From G965215055 sp965242685 (GTDB lineage Bacteria > Pseudomonadota > Gammaproteobacteria > UBA4575), in the NCBI GenBank assembly GCA_965242685.1, contig OZ251487.1:682001-746000 (forward strand): a stretch of 64,000 nucleotides of DNA. Reading direction: 5' to 3'. The notes beneath the pieces are model-generated. The model did not search any database. It saw only the letters and a program-made list of their open reading frames with translations, and was not told the DNA's origin. The translations under genes were made by a program, and so were the position numbers. Positions 41,959 to 51,728 of this stretch are shown piece by piece (position 1 is the first letter of the stretch; each line of letters opens with the position of its first letter).

Positions 41959-42603
41959 TTATTGTTGTGCCTGGGGAACAAAGTTTTTCATCATCTGGCT
42001 GAACCACTGCTCATATTGCTTGGGGTCCATCATTTGTCCACCGGGCATTTGTCCGCCGGGGGGCATCATCGGATTCCCGCCATACATGCCGCCCATCGCC
42101 GGCCCCATCATGCCCATCATAGGGTACATCATATTCATATACATAGCGGGATTCATCATCGGTGCACCCATCCCCATCGCCGGCCCCATCATGCCCATCA
42201 TGGGATACATCATGTTCATATACATGGCGGGATTCATCATACCCATGTATGCGTTTGGGTTCATAAATGAGGACATCATATGCGGGTTCATCATAGCTTT
42301 ATACGGTTGCCACATTGAATCCATCATCAAACCAAAATCTTTCTGATAACGCGCCACGTCTTCACCTTTGTGGCACAGTGCGCACGTTGCGATGGCCGAT
42401 GATTTTTGCGGATCCATCATCATCGCCATGAGCTGTGACCAAACATTGGGGTCCATTGATTTCTGCATGGCCGGGGTGATGGCTTCCAAGCTTTGAGGAG
42501 TTGCCTGCTGCTTTGCTTCCTCGGCCTGAATGCCGACAATACCAATAGCGGACAAAAGCGTTATAATTACTGTAAGACGAGTAATTTTGTTTAATAAAAA
42601 CAT
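41959..42603 (-). CDS. Secreted Met-rich monohaem protein with internal repeat
   Basis: A 214-residue protein with a signal peptide (about 1-27), a good ribosome site (GAGGT) and a single CALCH haem motif (74-78). The region MQKSMDPNVWSQLM, VARYQKDFGLMMDSMW and FMNPNAYMGMM parallels the protein at 35285. The second half is extremely methionine-rich, with two copies of a 23-residue unit starting MMNPAMYMNMMYPMMG, then a Gly/Pro-rich segment. The two units differ at silent positions. Methionine clusters could ligate haem or copper. Located among DUF302, tetrahaem and flavocytochrome genes, so a periplasmic redox role is inferred. Confidence 0.75.
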   Translation of the reverse strand: MFLLNKITRLTVIITLLSAIGIVGIQAEEAKQQATPQSLEAITPAMQKSMDPNVWSQLMAMMMDPQKSSAIATCALCHKGEDVARYQKDFGLMMDSMWQPYKAMMNPHMMSSFMNPNAYMGMMNPAMYMNMMYPMMGMMGPAMGMGAPMMNPAMYMNMMYPMMGMMGPAMGGMYGGNPMMPPGGQMPGGQMMDPKQYEQWFSQMMKNFVPQAQQ

Positions 42604-42665
42604 TTTTTTACCTCATATCTATAAATTAAAATATAGCCCCGTTCAGTCCGCATGATTCAGGCAGA

Positions 42666-43988
42666 TCAGAATTCTCCGGTTGCGGCGCCTTCCATGATAT
42701 ACTGAATGCTCTCCCGTATATATTTTGCATCGGCCCGTAGGTCTTTGGCCAAATGATTATTTGGGTTTTGTGCAAAATCCATCCAACTCACGTCCCAATC
42801 CAGTGTCATGACCCAGAGCTTGCCGTCGGCGTCTTCGGTCAGCGAAATTCTGCAAGGCAAAAATACAATAAACTCGGGGACTTCATCCAAGATTTTACGC
42901 GCCACGGCACCATCACAAAAACGGAAGATCTCCACCCTTGCCGAGGGCTGTCCGGTCACGGCTTCGATCTCCTTCCACAGAGGGCTGGAGCCTACAAACT
43001 TAAAATTGACCTCGTTGGCGCGAAGCTTCATGGCTTCCACCGCATCATCCCATGTCACGCCTTCGGCAACCGGAATTTTATCCGTCATCATACTGACCAT
43101 GTTACGCATTGACAGCGGATTCATTGCCATGGCGGTCTGAAAGGCGTTCATCTTGGCTTCTCTGGATATACCTTCCGAAACAGTATTTTTAGGCCACACT
43201 TGGCGAGTTTGAGTGGGAAACCCGGGAAGACTGGCAATAGGCAGCTTATCGGGAACCTCGCTGTTGTCGTAATTGAGGCCTGGAGTACCAAACATCATAC
43301 GAGGATCCATGGAACGCATCATGGCATCCATACTTTGCGGGCGCGTCATGGCGTCGACGATGGGATTCATTCTCATCCAATAAAATGGATTAAACATGGT
43401 AGCCATCCATGAGTAACCCGCGTAATTTTGCCCCATGTAATTTTGCCCCGTGTAATTTTGCATGGACGGCTGTGTCCATACATTATACGGATAGGGGTGT
43501 ATACGTTGCGTCATTTCCGGTGGCGTCATAAACGGCGAGACAACCGAATCCTTTTCCGCCGCATGTTCCTGGGTGGCGGGGGCGTCGTCCGTTTCCGTTA
43601 TCGCATCATCCGTTTCCATTATCTCGGAAGAAATCTTTTCTTCATCGGGAACGGGCACACTTTCACCGACGGCGGCTTGCTGCGCACTTTCCTCTTGTGT
43701 GGATGACGTGCCTTGAGCACCTTCCGATACCGCCGGCCCCACATCTTCTTCTGATTTAACATTGGATACGGTATCATCCACAACCAGCGAGGGTTCTTCG
43801 GCGTCGTTGTCCAGGTCCGACAGGCTCACGTCCTCGTCTACCGTTTCGGCGAGTACCGTATCCGCCTGATCAGACTGGTCAGCCTGCTCCAAGGAAGTGA
43901 GTGTCGAGATCACCGCCGGATAATCCGTAATGAGTAGCCAGGCGCCAAGACCCACAACAACAAGCAGCACAATAGTGATCGGTTTCAT
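42666..43988 (-). CDS. Membrane-anchored Met-rich protein with C-terminal DUF302 domain
   Basis: About 440 residues from ATG 43988. One N-terminal helix (about 4-22), a long acidic Glu/Asp/Ser/Thr linker (about 35-150), a Met/Asn/Tyr-rich part with short repeats QNYTG, QNYMG, QNYAG, and a C-terminal DUF302 domain (about 270-435; FVGSSPLWKEIEAVTG, RFCDGAVARKILDEVPEF, LPCRISLTED). DUF302 proteins are frequent in sulfur oxidisers but unassigned in function. The cysteines in FCDG and LPCR may be important. Probably in the same operon direction as the Met-rich haem protein 62 bases downstream. Confidence 0.78.
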   Translation of the reverse strand: MKPITIVLLVVVGLGAWLLITDYPAVISTLTSLEQADQSDQADTVLAETVDEDVSLSDLDNDAEEPSLVVDDTVSNVKSEEDVGPAVSEGAQGTSSTQEESAQQAAVGESVPVPDEEKISSEIMETDDAITETDDAPATQEHAAEKDSVVSPFMTPPEMTQRIHPYPYNVWTQPSMQNYTGQNYMGQNYAGYSWMATMFNPFYWMRMNPIVDAMTRPQSMDAMMRSMDPRMMFGTPGLNYDNSEVPDKLPIASLPGFPTQTRQVWPKNTVSEGISREAKMNAFQTAMAMNPLSMRNMVSMMTDKIPVAEGVTWDDAVEAMKLRANEVNFKFVGSSPLWKEIEAVTGQPSARVEIFRFCDGAVARKILDEVPEFIVFLPCRISLTEDADGKLWVMTLDWDVSWMDFAQNPNNHLAKDLRADAKYIRESIQYIMEGAATGEF

Positions 43989-44176
43989 CAGCAATAGTAG
44001 TCAGTTTGTATTTCACCAGCAAAGCCCCAACAGCCTTGACAGTGCCAGGTTTCATCTTTCAAATTAGTATACCATCAATGGGAAACTCGTGCTTTACTAA
44101 AAATAAATCGGCATAGTAACCGGAAGTTTGTAGCATGGTTTTACGCGTCAAGCCACGTACAAGAGGACATAACTTT
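43989..44176. promoter_or_regulatory. Divergent control region between DUF302 and cytochrome genes
   Basis: About 190 bases separate the minus-strand DUF302 gene from the plus-strand tetrahaem gene. Promoters for both should lie here. No clear consensus boxes, operators or hairpins were found. AGAGGAC at 44162-44168 is the ribosome site of the cytochrome gene. Confidence 0.35.
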
Positions 44177-44719
44177 ATGAAGCCGGCCTTAATAATACTA
44201 CTTCTGCTTTTAGGCATCGTAATCAGCGGGGCGTCCTCCATTAGCCTTGAAGCCACGAATGCAACGGAATTCTGCACATCCTGTCACTCCATGCAATGGG
44301 TACAGGAAGAATGGATGGAAAGTGTCCATTTTTCCAACGTATCCGGAGTACGTGCGAGCTGCGCGGATTGTCACGTGCCCCACGATCTTGCCCCCAAACT
44401 TTATGCCAAATTGCGCGCCGCAAAAGATGTCTGGCACGAGATCTTGGGGACGATTGACGATAAAGAAAAATTCGAGCATCACCGCTGGCAGATGGCAAAC
44501 GCCGTTTGGAAACGGATGAAAGAAACGGATTCAAGAGAATGTCAATCCTGTCACACGATAGCGGCCATGGACTTGAAGGAACAAGACCGCTCTGCGCGCA
44601 AGAAGCACAAGAATGCGGAGACTCGCGGCAAGACCTGTATTGACTGCCACAAGGGAGTCGCCCATAAAGCACCCAGAAAACCCAAGCCAAAAGAAAACAT
44701 TGCACAGCTTACAAAATAA
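44177..44719 (+). CDS. NapC/NirT-type tetrahaem cytochrome c
   Basis: About 180 residues from ATG 44177, chosen for its AGAGGA ribosome site; the frame also has ATG at 44135. One N-terminal membrane anchor (about 3-19) is followed by four haem motifs: CTSCH (33-37), CADCH (62-66), CQSCH (122-126) and CIDCH (154-158). This is the plan of NapC/NirT quinol dehydrogenases that pass electrons between the quinone pool and periplasmic partners. Closeness to fccAB suggests it links sulfide-derived electrons to the membrane, but direction is not certain. Confidence 0.87.
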   Translation: MKPALIILLLLLGIVISGASSISLEATNATEFCTSCHSMQWVQEEWMESVHFSNVSGVRASCADCHVPHDLAPKLYAKLRAAKDVWHEILGTIDDKEKFEHHRWQMANAVWKRMKETDSRECQSCHTIAAMDLKEQDRSARKKHKNAETRGKTCIDCHKGVAHKAPRKPKPKENIAQLTK

Positions 44720-44837
44720 AGCCGACCGAAGGGCTGCAACATAGACGAGACTTATGCTAGCATTACCAACGCGATAAAATCATAAGCTATATACCGTAAA
44801 ACCAATTCCAAACAATACCAACTTGCGGAGAGAAACC

Positions 44838-45512
44838 ATGTTATACGGATTCATACGACAAACACTTGTATGCGGCATATCCGGTTTACTCTACTTGAGT
44901 ACCGCATGGGCTGAAGACATGGACATGGCAAGTCCGCCCATGCTGTCGGGAACCTGTCTCGGTTGCCATGGGCCGGGAGGCATCAGCGAAGGGCCGGCGA
45001 CCCCGACCATTTCCGGCATGTCGGAACTTTATATCATCGGTGCCATGCTGGCCTATAAGTATGACAATGACGAAGACAAGATCGACGCGGTCATTGAATC
45101 CGACCCGGATTTTGAAGAGCTGGAATTCTTTGCCAGAACCTCTACGATAATGAACCGGGTTGCCAAAGGCTACTCGGAAGCGGAAATCAAAGTGATCGCC
45201 AAATACTTTGCCGAATTACCGTTTGAGAAGGCACAACAGCAAAGCGTAGATGCCGCGCAGGTCAAGACCGGTGCGGAAATACATGAAATGCACTGTGAGA
45301 AATGCCATGAGGACGGCGGCAGTTCGGCCGAGGACGATGCCGGTGTACTGGCCGGGCAATGGATCCCCTACCTTGAATATACGATGGCAGACTTTGCCAG
45401 TGGCGACCGGGATATGCCGAAAAAGATGAAAAAACAGATGCGTGAAGCCCACGAAGCTTACGGCGATACAGCGATTAGCGATCTGATCCAGTTTTACGCC
45501 GGCCAGAAATAA
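44838..45512 (+). CDS. fccA: Dihaem cytochrome subunit of flavocytochrome c sulfide dehydrogenase
   Basis: A 224-residue periplasmic cytochrome from ATG 44838 (GCGGAGAGA ribosome site). Signal peptide about 1-25, then haem motifs CLGCH (40-44) and CEKCH (153-157) in two class-I-like halves with methionines as likely sixth ligands (MNRVAKGY, and YTMADF). Length and position just before the flavin subunit fit FccA. It receives electrons from FAD in FccB during sulfide oxidation. Confidence 0.88.
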   Translation: MLYGFIRQTLVCGISGLLYLSTAWAEDMDMASPPMLSGTCLGCHGPGGISEGPATPTISGMSELYIIGAMLAYKYDNDEDKIDAVIESDPDFEELEFFARTSTIMNRVAKGYSEAEIKVIAKYFAELPFEKAQQQSVDAAQVKTGAEIHEMHCEKCHEDGGSSAEDDAGVLAGQWIPYLEYTMADFASGDRDMPKKMKKQMREAHEAYGDTAISDLIQFYAGQK

Positions 45513-45543
45513 CGCGCTGCTTAACTTGTCAGGAGTAAAAACG

Positions 45544-46827
45544 ATGTCCAAATACAGCAGAAGAGAATTTCTAAAAGCCACGTGCGGCACGCTTGCCGTG
45601 AGTGCCATCGGGATCGGCTTTCCACACATTGCTGTCGCCGCAAAGAAGCGGGTTGTTGTAGTAGGAGGTGGCGTGGGTGGCATGATTGCGGCCAAATATA
45701 TCGCCAAGGGCGACCCCTCGACGGAAGTCACCGTCGTCGAACCCAAGCCACACCATCACACCTGCTTCATGAGCAACGAAGTGATCGGCGGCGACCGCGA
45801 TATCTCCACCATCAAGTTTGGCTATGACAAACTTGCCGACCACGGGATCAAACTTGTGCGGGACAAGGCCACGGCAATTGATGCGGAGGCACATAAAGTC
45901 ATGACCGCCGGCGGCACCACCCTCGAATACGACCGTATGGTCATCTCGCCGGGCATTGCGCTGAAGGTTGAAGCGATTGAAGGATACGATGAAGCCGCCT
46001 CGGTCGCCATGCCGCATGCGTGGATTGCGGGAGAACAGACGGCATTGCTACGCAAGCAACTGGAAGCGATGGATGACGGCGGCGTAGTCGTAATCGCCCC
46101 GCCCGGCAATCCGTTTCGCTGCCCTCCCGGCCCCTATGAACGAGCCGCTCAAGTTGCGCACTACCTAAAGCACAACAAGCCAAAATCCAAAGTATTGATC
46201 TTTGATGCCAAAGACAAATTCTCCAAACAAGGCCTGTTCATGCAGGGCTACAAGGACATGTACGGCGACATGATCGAATGGGTTGCCGGTGCGGATACCG
46301 GTGGCGGCATCAAAAGAATAGACCCCAAAACCATGACCGTAAGCACCGACTTTGACGACCATAAAGTCGCGGTTGCCAACATCATTCCCCCACAAAAGGC
46401 GGCACAGATCGCCATAGATGCGGGGTTGGCGGATGATTCGGGATGGTGTCCCGTCGACTTGGGCACCTTTGAATCAAAGCAACACAAAGACATCCACGTC
46501 ATTGGAGACGCAAGCATTGCCACCGGTTTGCCGAAATCGGGCTATGCGGCCAGTACCGAGGCAAAAGTATGTGCCGCCGCCATTGTGAATATGCTGAAAG
46601 GCAAAGAATCCCCCATCGCCTCGTATGCCAATGCCTGCTACAGCATCCTCGCGCCCGACTATGGCATCTCCGTCACGGCGGTATACAAACTTGCCGACGA
46701 CCGCTCCAACGTTGAAAAGATCGCCGGCGGGCTAACCCCTATGGACGCAACCGAAGAAGCCCTCAGACGCGAAGTGCAGTACGCCTATAGCTGGTTTAAC
46801 AACATGACCGCGGAAATGTTCGGTTAA
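45544..46827 (+). CDS. fccB: Flavin subunit of flavocytochrome c sulfide dehydrogenase
   Basis: A 427-residue periplasmic flavoprotein from ATG 45544 with CAGGAG ahead. Tat signal SRREFLK (5-11), FAD-binding VVVVGGGVGGM (37-47), and conserved blocks CFMSNEVIGGDRD, APPGNPFRCPPGPYER (redox cysteine), HVIGDAS and SGYAAS. It oxidises sulfide to sulfur or polysulfide at a flavin-linked cysteine pair and passes electrons to FccA. A strong terminator follows, so fccAB is a unit. Confidence 0.94.
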   Translation: MSKYSRREFLKATCGTLAVSAIGIGFPHIAVAAKKRVVVVGGGVGGMIAAKYIAKGDPSTEVTVVEPKPHHHTCFMSNEVIGGDRDISTIKFGYDKLADHGIKLVRDKATAIDAEAHKVMTAGGTTLEYDRMVISPGIALKVEAIEGYDEAASVAMPHAWIAGEQTALLRKQLEAMDDGGVVVIAPPGNPFRCPPGPYERAAQVAHYLKHNKPKSKVLIFDAKDKFSKQGLFMQGYKDMYGDMIEWVAGADTGGGIKRIDPKTMTVSTDFDDHKVAVANIIPPQKAAQIAIDAGLADDSGWCPVDLGTFESKQHKDIHVIGDASIATGLPKSGYAASTEAKVCAAAIVNMLKGKESPIASYANACYSILAPDYGISVTAVYKLADDRSNVEKIAGGLTPMDATEEALRREVQYAYSWFNNMTAEMFG

Positions 46828-46850
46828 TCCGACAATCTTGTTGACGAATA

Positions 46851-46879
46851 AAAAGGGGCTTGATCGCAAGCCCCTTTTT
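46851..46879 (+). terminator. Rho-independent terminator after fccB
   Basis: An 11-bp stem AAAAGGGGCTT/AAGCCCCTTTT with a six-base loop (GATCGC) and a T-run, placed 24 bases after the fccB stop. The stem is nearly symmetrical (A-run opposite T-run), so it could also work for minus-strand transcripts. Confidence 0.92.
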
Positions 46880-46930
46880 CATTTACTCCATTCACCGACA
46901 ACACGACTGAAAAGCCGGTTACCCCCTGCT

Positions 46931-46991
46931 CCGAAAGGCATCCCTTATCCGAAAAGTATCCCTTATCCTGAACCCGAAAGGCGTTCCCTAC
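46931..46991. repeat. Short direct repeats, 18-bp units
   Basis: Three related 18-base units: CCGAAAGGCATCCCTTAT (46931-46948), CCGAAAAGTATCCCTTAT (46949-46966) and CCGAAAGGCGTTCCCTAC (46974-46991), the last after a seven-base spacer. They lie in the gap between the fccB terminator and the end of the DsrE-family gene. No known function. Confidence 0.7.
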
Positions 46992-47014
46992 CTCATAAGA
47001 AACCCGTGCAGAGA

Positions 47015-47623
47015 TCAAATAAACAGACAAATATCCGATTTTTGTGCAGCCGGCAGGAACGAGGCGGCGCCTACCCAGTCCGATACCTCGTCAATAAACT
47101 CGTCCTTTGCGTACCCGAAGAGATCCACCGTCATTTGACAGGCAACGAGTTTCACGTCGGCCTCGATAGATGAGTCGCGTAGCTCCTTTATACTTGCCAC
47201 GCCTTTATTTGTGAGGGTTTGCTTCATCATCGAAGTGGCAAACTTCTCAAACCCCGGAATGTTGCTAACCAACACATTCGGTATATTCCACTCCACATTT
47301 TGAAACCAATCCGGTCCGAATGGCATTTTCATCGGCATCGCCGGGTTTCCGAGGGGTGAAATCTCCAGGGAAAGATTCTTTTTCAACAGATTAAGGCCGT
47401 AGAACGTAAAAAAAACAGAAACCCCCCATCCGAGTGCCGCGGCGGTAGAGGCAAGAATAAAAGGTGGGTACGCCATATCCATAGTGCCCTTTGTGGCAAT
47501 CAGTGACAATTGCGGAATCCTGGACTCCTCGCGCTCACGCAATTTCTGCTCCAGCCTTTCATCAAACCATCGGTTTAATGCATCCATATCCAAGTGCTCC
47601 AGCTTCTCCGGTGTGCCTTGCAT
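47015..47623 (-). CDS. DsrE/DsrF/DsrH-family sulfur-transfer-like protein (DsrE2 type)
   Basis: A 202-residue protein. The start is the ATG at 47623, directly behind GGAGG (47629-47633) on this strand; in-frame ATGs further upstream have no ribosome site. An N-terminal helical part (LNRWFDERLEQKLRER) precedes the DsrE-like fold (QLSLIATKGTMDMAYPPFILASTAAALG) with a hydrophobic stretch (about 62-90), and the conserved cysteine in VKLVACQMTVDLFG (about 160-173). DsrE2 proteins carry sulfane sulfur in dissimilatory sulfur oxidisers, sometimes at the membrane. Genes for rDsr are not in the window. Confidence 0.82.
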   Translation of the reverse strand: MQGTPEKLEHLDMDALNRWFDERLEQKLREREESRIPQLSLIATKGTMDMAYPPFILASTAAALGWGVSVFFTFYGLNLLKKNLSLEISPLGNPAMPMKMPFGPDWFQNVEWNIPNVLVSNIPGFEKFATSMMKQTLTNKGVASIKELRDSSIEADVKLVACQMTVDLFGYAKDEFIDEVSDWVGAASFLPAAQKSDICLFI

Positions 47624-47855
47624 TTCAACCTCCATAGGGAAACCCATGTATGCGTTATACAAAAAACTGTCCGTAAACAGCCGTACCGTACCCCCTTAAA
47701 TATACCAGAAATAAGCCCCGGAAATAAACCGGACGGTTTCGATAACTTACCCGTATACCCGGCTTTTAGACGATTCTACTTCAAGGGGTTAGGATAAAAA
47801 ACAGAAGCAAAAAATTAACGTTTTATCGCAAAAATTTTGACGTCCGATTGGCGAT

Positions 47856-47931
47856 TGGCGTCCCCAGGGGGATTCGAACCCCCGTTGCCGCCGTGAAAGG
47901 GCGGTGTCCTAGGCCTCTAGACGATGGGGAC
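47856..47931 (-). tRNA. tRNA-Glu (TTC)
   Basis: A 76-base cloverleaf read on the minus strand with acceptor stem GTCCCCA/TGGGGAC, D-arm CGTCTAGAGGCCTAGGACA, anticodon loop CTTTCAC (anticodon TTC), GGTTCGAATCC T-arm and encoded CCA. Confidence 0.97.
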
Positions 47932-48327
47932 TTTATACAACGGCTTCGTTCCGTTAAGTATGCCTTCATTATCAAAGGCGGCGCAAGTTACGCAAACAAA
48001 GCCTCGTTGTCAAGCCCAAGTCACCGCATGATAACCGTGTCCCCTCTTCTTCGCCGGCAACCCCTTGTCTAAAACGCATAATGAATTTTTCTTTATTCAT
48101 TATTTACTCCCCTTCTGATCTTTACTAGTCTGATTTTCAATGAGCGGTTTGAATATCCATCCTCTCGCTACCAAGCGGTTTACTCTACTCCAAACAGTAA
48201 ACGGGGCAATTTTTGAACTACCGGATAGAATTAGTGTAAAATTACTAAAAATGGCTTCTATCATAAAGAGACCAAAAAGCCGCATGGAGTCCATTTCAGC
48301 CCGAACTTCAAAATTGAATGAGCGTAC
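47932..48327. other. Gene-free stretch with an AT-rich inverted repeat
   Basis: About 400 bases between tRNA-Glu and the ATP-grasp gene contain no credible gene. A perfect 8-bp inverted repeat ATAATGAA/TTCATTAT with a ten-base loop is at 48078-48103. It could be an operator or weak hairpin. Promoters for tRNA-Glu (minus) and the ATP-grasp operon (plus) should be here, but none is convincing. Confidence 0.4.
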
Positions 48328-49761
48328 ATGAACTTCGACACCTACGATCTTGATGATTCCATCTACGACGAGATCTTCCTCTCCGAAGGTGTCCCCCATG
48401 AGCATTGCCGTATGTTGCACGATGCCTTGCTGCAATTCTCAGGTGAAGAATTTAGCAAGATACAGGAACGGGTCACGCGCTCGTTTCTGAACGAGGGCAT
48501 CACCTTCATCGTCTATGGAGACGATGAAACTAATGAACGCATCATTCCCATCGATTGTGTACCGCGAATCCTTTCCGGCGCCGAATGGCGACAACTTGAA
48601 ACCGGCTTGACCCAGCGCCTCAGTGCCCTAAATCGTTTTCTGGCGGACATCTACAGCGATGCCCGCATCATTGCCGACGGTGTCATTCCGACCGACGTAG
48701 TCCGCGGCTGCCCTCAATATCGCATTGAAATGCACGGCTTTTCCGTGCCTCATGATACCTGGGTTGCGATTTGCGGCACCGACATCATACGCACCCGCGA
48801 CGGTTTCCAGGTACTCGAAGACAACTTGCGGGTGCCTTCGGGCGTATCCTACATGATCGCAAACCGCAAGGCGGTAAAGGCAAACCTACGGCGCCTCTAC
48901 CGAAGCTATCAGGTACAAGAAGTCGAACATTATGGACAGGCACTGCTTGAAACACTGCGCGAACTCACCCCGAACGAACACCCGTCCCCCCGCATCGTAT
49001 TGCTCACGCCCGGGGTCTACAACTCGGCCTTCTATGAACACATGTTTCTGGCACGCGAGATCGGCGCGGAACTGGTAGAGGGACGCGACCTGCTGGTCAA
49101 GGGCGGCTTTGTCTACATGCGCACCACCAAGGGGCTTCAGCGTGTAGACGTGATCTATCGACGAGTAGACGACGACTTCATCGACCCTCTCGTCTTTCGT
49201 CGGGATTCCCTGCTTGGCGTACCGGGGCTGTTACACGCCTACAAACTTGGCAATGTGGCACTGGCGAACGCCCCCGGGACCGGAGTGGCCGACGACAAAA
49301 GCGTATACGCCTATGTACCGGACATGATCCGTTACTACTTGAACGAAGAACCCATTTTAGCCAATGTCGAAACCCACCTGTGTCGCCGTCCGGAAGAACT
49401 TGAATATACACTCGACAACCTCGAAAACCTGGTCGTAAAGCGCGTCGGCGAATCCGGGGGATACGGGATGCTGATAGGCCCCCATGCAACCCCTAAAGAG
49501 CGTGCCGACTACGCCGAACAGCTTCGCGCCAACCCCGCCGACTTCATTTCTCAGCCGGTGCTGGCGTTATCTCGCGCCCCCTGTTTCGTTGACGGCCACA
49601 CGGCCCCGCGCCATGTCGACTTGCGCCCCTTTATCCTGCATGGCCGCGAGACCCGCATCATACCGGGGGCATTCTGTCGTGTGGCATTGCGAGAGGGTAG
49701 CCTGGTGGTAAACTCCAGCCAGGGCGGCGGCGGCAAAGACCTCTGGGTACTGAAGGACTGA
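48328..49761 (+). CDS. Circularly permuted ATP-grasp type 2 family protein
   Basis: A 477-residue protein of the DUF404/DUF407-like CP_ATPgrasp_2 group. Visible blocks are IIPIDCVPRILSGAEW, GVIPTDVV, DIIRTRDGFQVLEDNLRVPSG (about 154-174), RIVLLTPGVYNSAFYEH, VDVIYRRVDDDFIDPL and VVKRVGESGGYGM. The family probably forms a peptide-like bond with ATP, and it is regularly followed by alpha-E and transglutaminase-like genes, as here. The product is unknown. The next gene starts three bases after its stop. Confidence 0.88.
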   Translation: MNFDTYDLDDSIYDEIFLSEGVPHEHCRMLHDALLQFSGEEFSKIQERVTRSFLNEGITFIVYGDDETNERIIPIDCVPRILSGAEWRQLETGLTQRLSALNRFLADIYSDARIIADGVIPTDVVRGCPQYRIEMHGFSVPHDTWVAICGTDIIRTRDGFQVLEDNLRVPSGVSYMIANRKAVKANLRRLYRSYQVQEVEHYGQALLETLRELTPNEHPSPRIVLLTPGVYNSAFYEHMFLAREIGAELVEGRDLLVKGGFVYMRTTKGLQRVDVIYRRVDDDFIDPLVFRRDSLLGVPGLLHAYKLGNVALANAPGTGVADDKSVYAYVPDMIRYYLNEEPILANVETHLCRRPEELEYTLDNLENLVVKRVGESGGYGMLIGPHATPKERADYAEQLRANPADFISQPVLALSRAPCFVDGHTAPRHVDLRPFILHGRETRIIPGAFCRVALREGSLVVNSSQGGGGKDLWVLKD

Positions 49762-49764
49762 GCC

Positions 49765-50730
49765 ATGCTTTCACGTAGTGCGCAGGGACTATACTGGATG
49801 GGGCGTTATCTCGAGAGGACCGCGCACCTTTGCCACCTGTTGCGGTTTCAAGTGGAATCCTTGGTAGACCGACCGATCCGCGAGATCTACTTTGGCTGGA
49901 GCCGGGTCTATGCAAGCCTGAACCGCCTCCCGCCCGGAGACACCCTTGAACTCGGCGAGAGCGATGACGACTACACCTTGGCCGACTCCTACACCCTGGC
50001 CGGCGACCTCACGTTTGAGCACTCCGACTCAATCCTCGGTTGCTTTTCCCTCGTTCATGAAAATGCCCGTCAAATGCGCCACTGTATCAGTGGCGAGATG
50101 TGGATGTGCCTGAACTTATCCTGGTTACGCATTCGCGACCTCGGCATCGAAGACATATGGAAAGTATCGCCGGAAAACTTCTACATACAAACGATACGGG
50201 AAATTGACACGTTTACGGGCGTCACGGAAACCTCTATGTATCACGATGAAGGCTGGCATTTCATACGGTTGGGACGCTTTGTCGAACATGCCCAGCTTCT
50301 CATCGCGCTGCTCCTGGCGCAATTCGCCGTCGGTCGGGAACAGAGCAAGACGTTCACCACAGACTGGGCCGGCCTGCTGCGCATCTGTCAGGCATTTCAG
50401 GCATACCGGCGGCGTTACGGCGCAAAAATCCTGCCCAAATACACGTTGAGCATGCTGGTGACCGATCCCCTGCTACCCGGCTCCCTGTGCCGTTCACTCA
50501 GCATGATAGAAAAAGAAATAAACGCCATTGGCAAAGGGCCCAGCCTGCGCACCAGCATTGAAGTCAAAAACCTTGCCGAACGATTAAACACCCTCATTCA
50601 ATACGAGTGGTCGGATCGCGACGACAGCGAAACCCTGCTTACGTGGGTACGGGAACGCTGCTACAGCCTGCACGACATCGTGACCGCCACCTACATTGAC
50701 TACGCCATCGAATCTTCCCCGCCGCGCTGA
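49765..50730 (+). CDS. Alpha-E domain protein
   Basis: A 321-residue, nearly all-helical protein of the DUF403/alpha-E family. It starts MLSRSAQGLYWMGRYLERTAH, which is the family hallmark, with NARQMRHCISGEMW and GWHFIRLGRFVEHAQ later. It always accompanies the circularly permuted ATP-grasp protein and likely works as its partner. The biochemical role is not established. Confidence 0.9.
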   Translation: MLSRSAQGLYWMGRYLERTAHLCHLLRFQVESLVDRPIREIYFGWSRVYASLNRLPPGDTLELGESDDDYTLADSYTLAGDLTFEHSDSILGCFSLVHENARQMRHCISGEMWMCLNLSWLRIRDLGIEDIWKVSPENFYIQTIREIDTFTGVTETSMYHDEGWHFIRLGRFVEHAQLLIALLLAQFAVGREQSKTFTTDWAGLLRICQAFQAYRRRYGAKILPKYTLSMLVTDPLLPGSLCRSLSMIEKEINAIGKGPSLRTSIEVKNLAERLNTLIQYEWSDRDDSETLLTWVRERCYSLHDIVTATYIDYAIESSPPR

Positions 50731-50737
50731 TCACGCC

Positions 50738-51711
<974 letters not shown>

Positions 51712-51728
51712 ACTATTGATAATACAAT

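Noticed and set aside
46838..47173. Plus-strand frame after fccB
   Set aside because: It starts within the terminator stem and reads through the 18-bp repeats; product is basic and low complexity.
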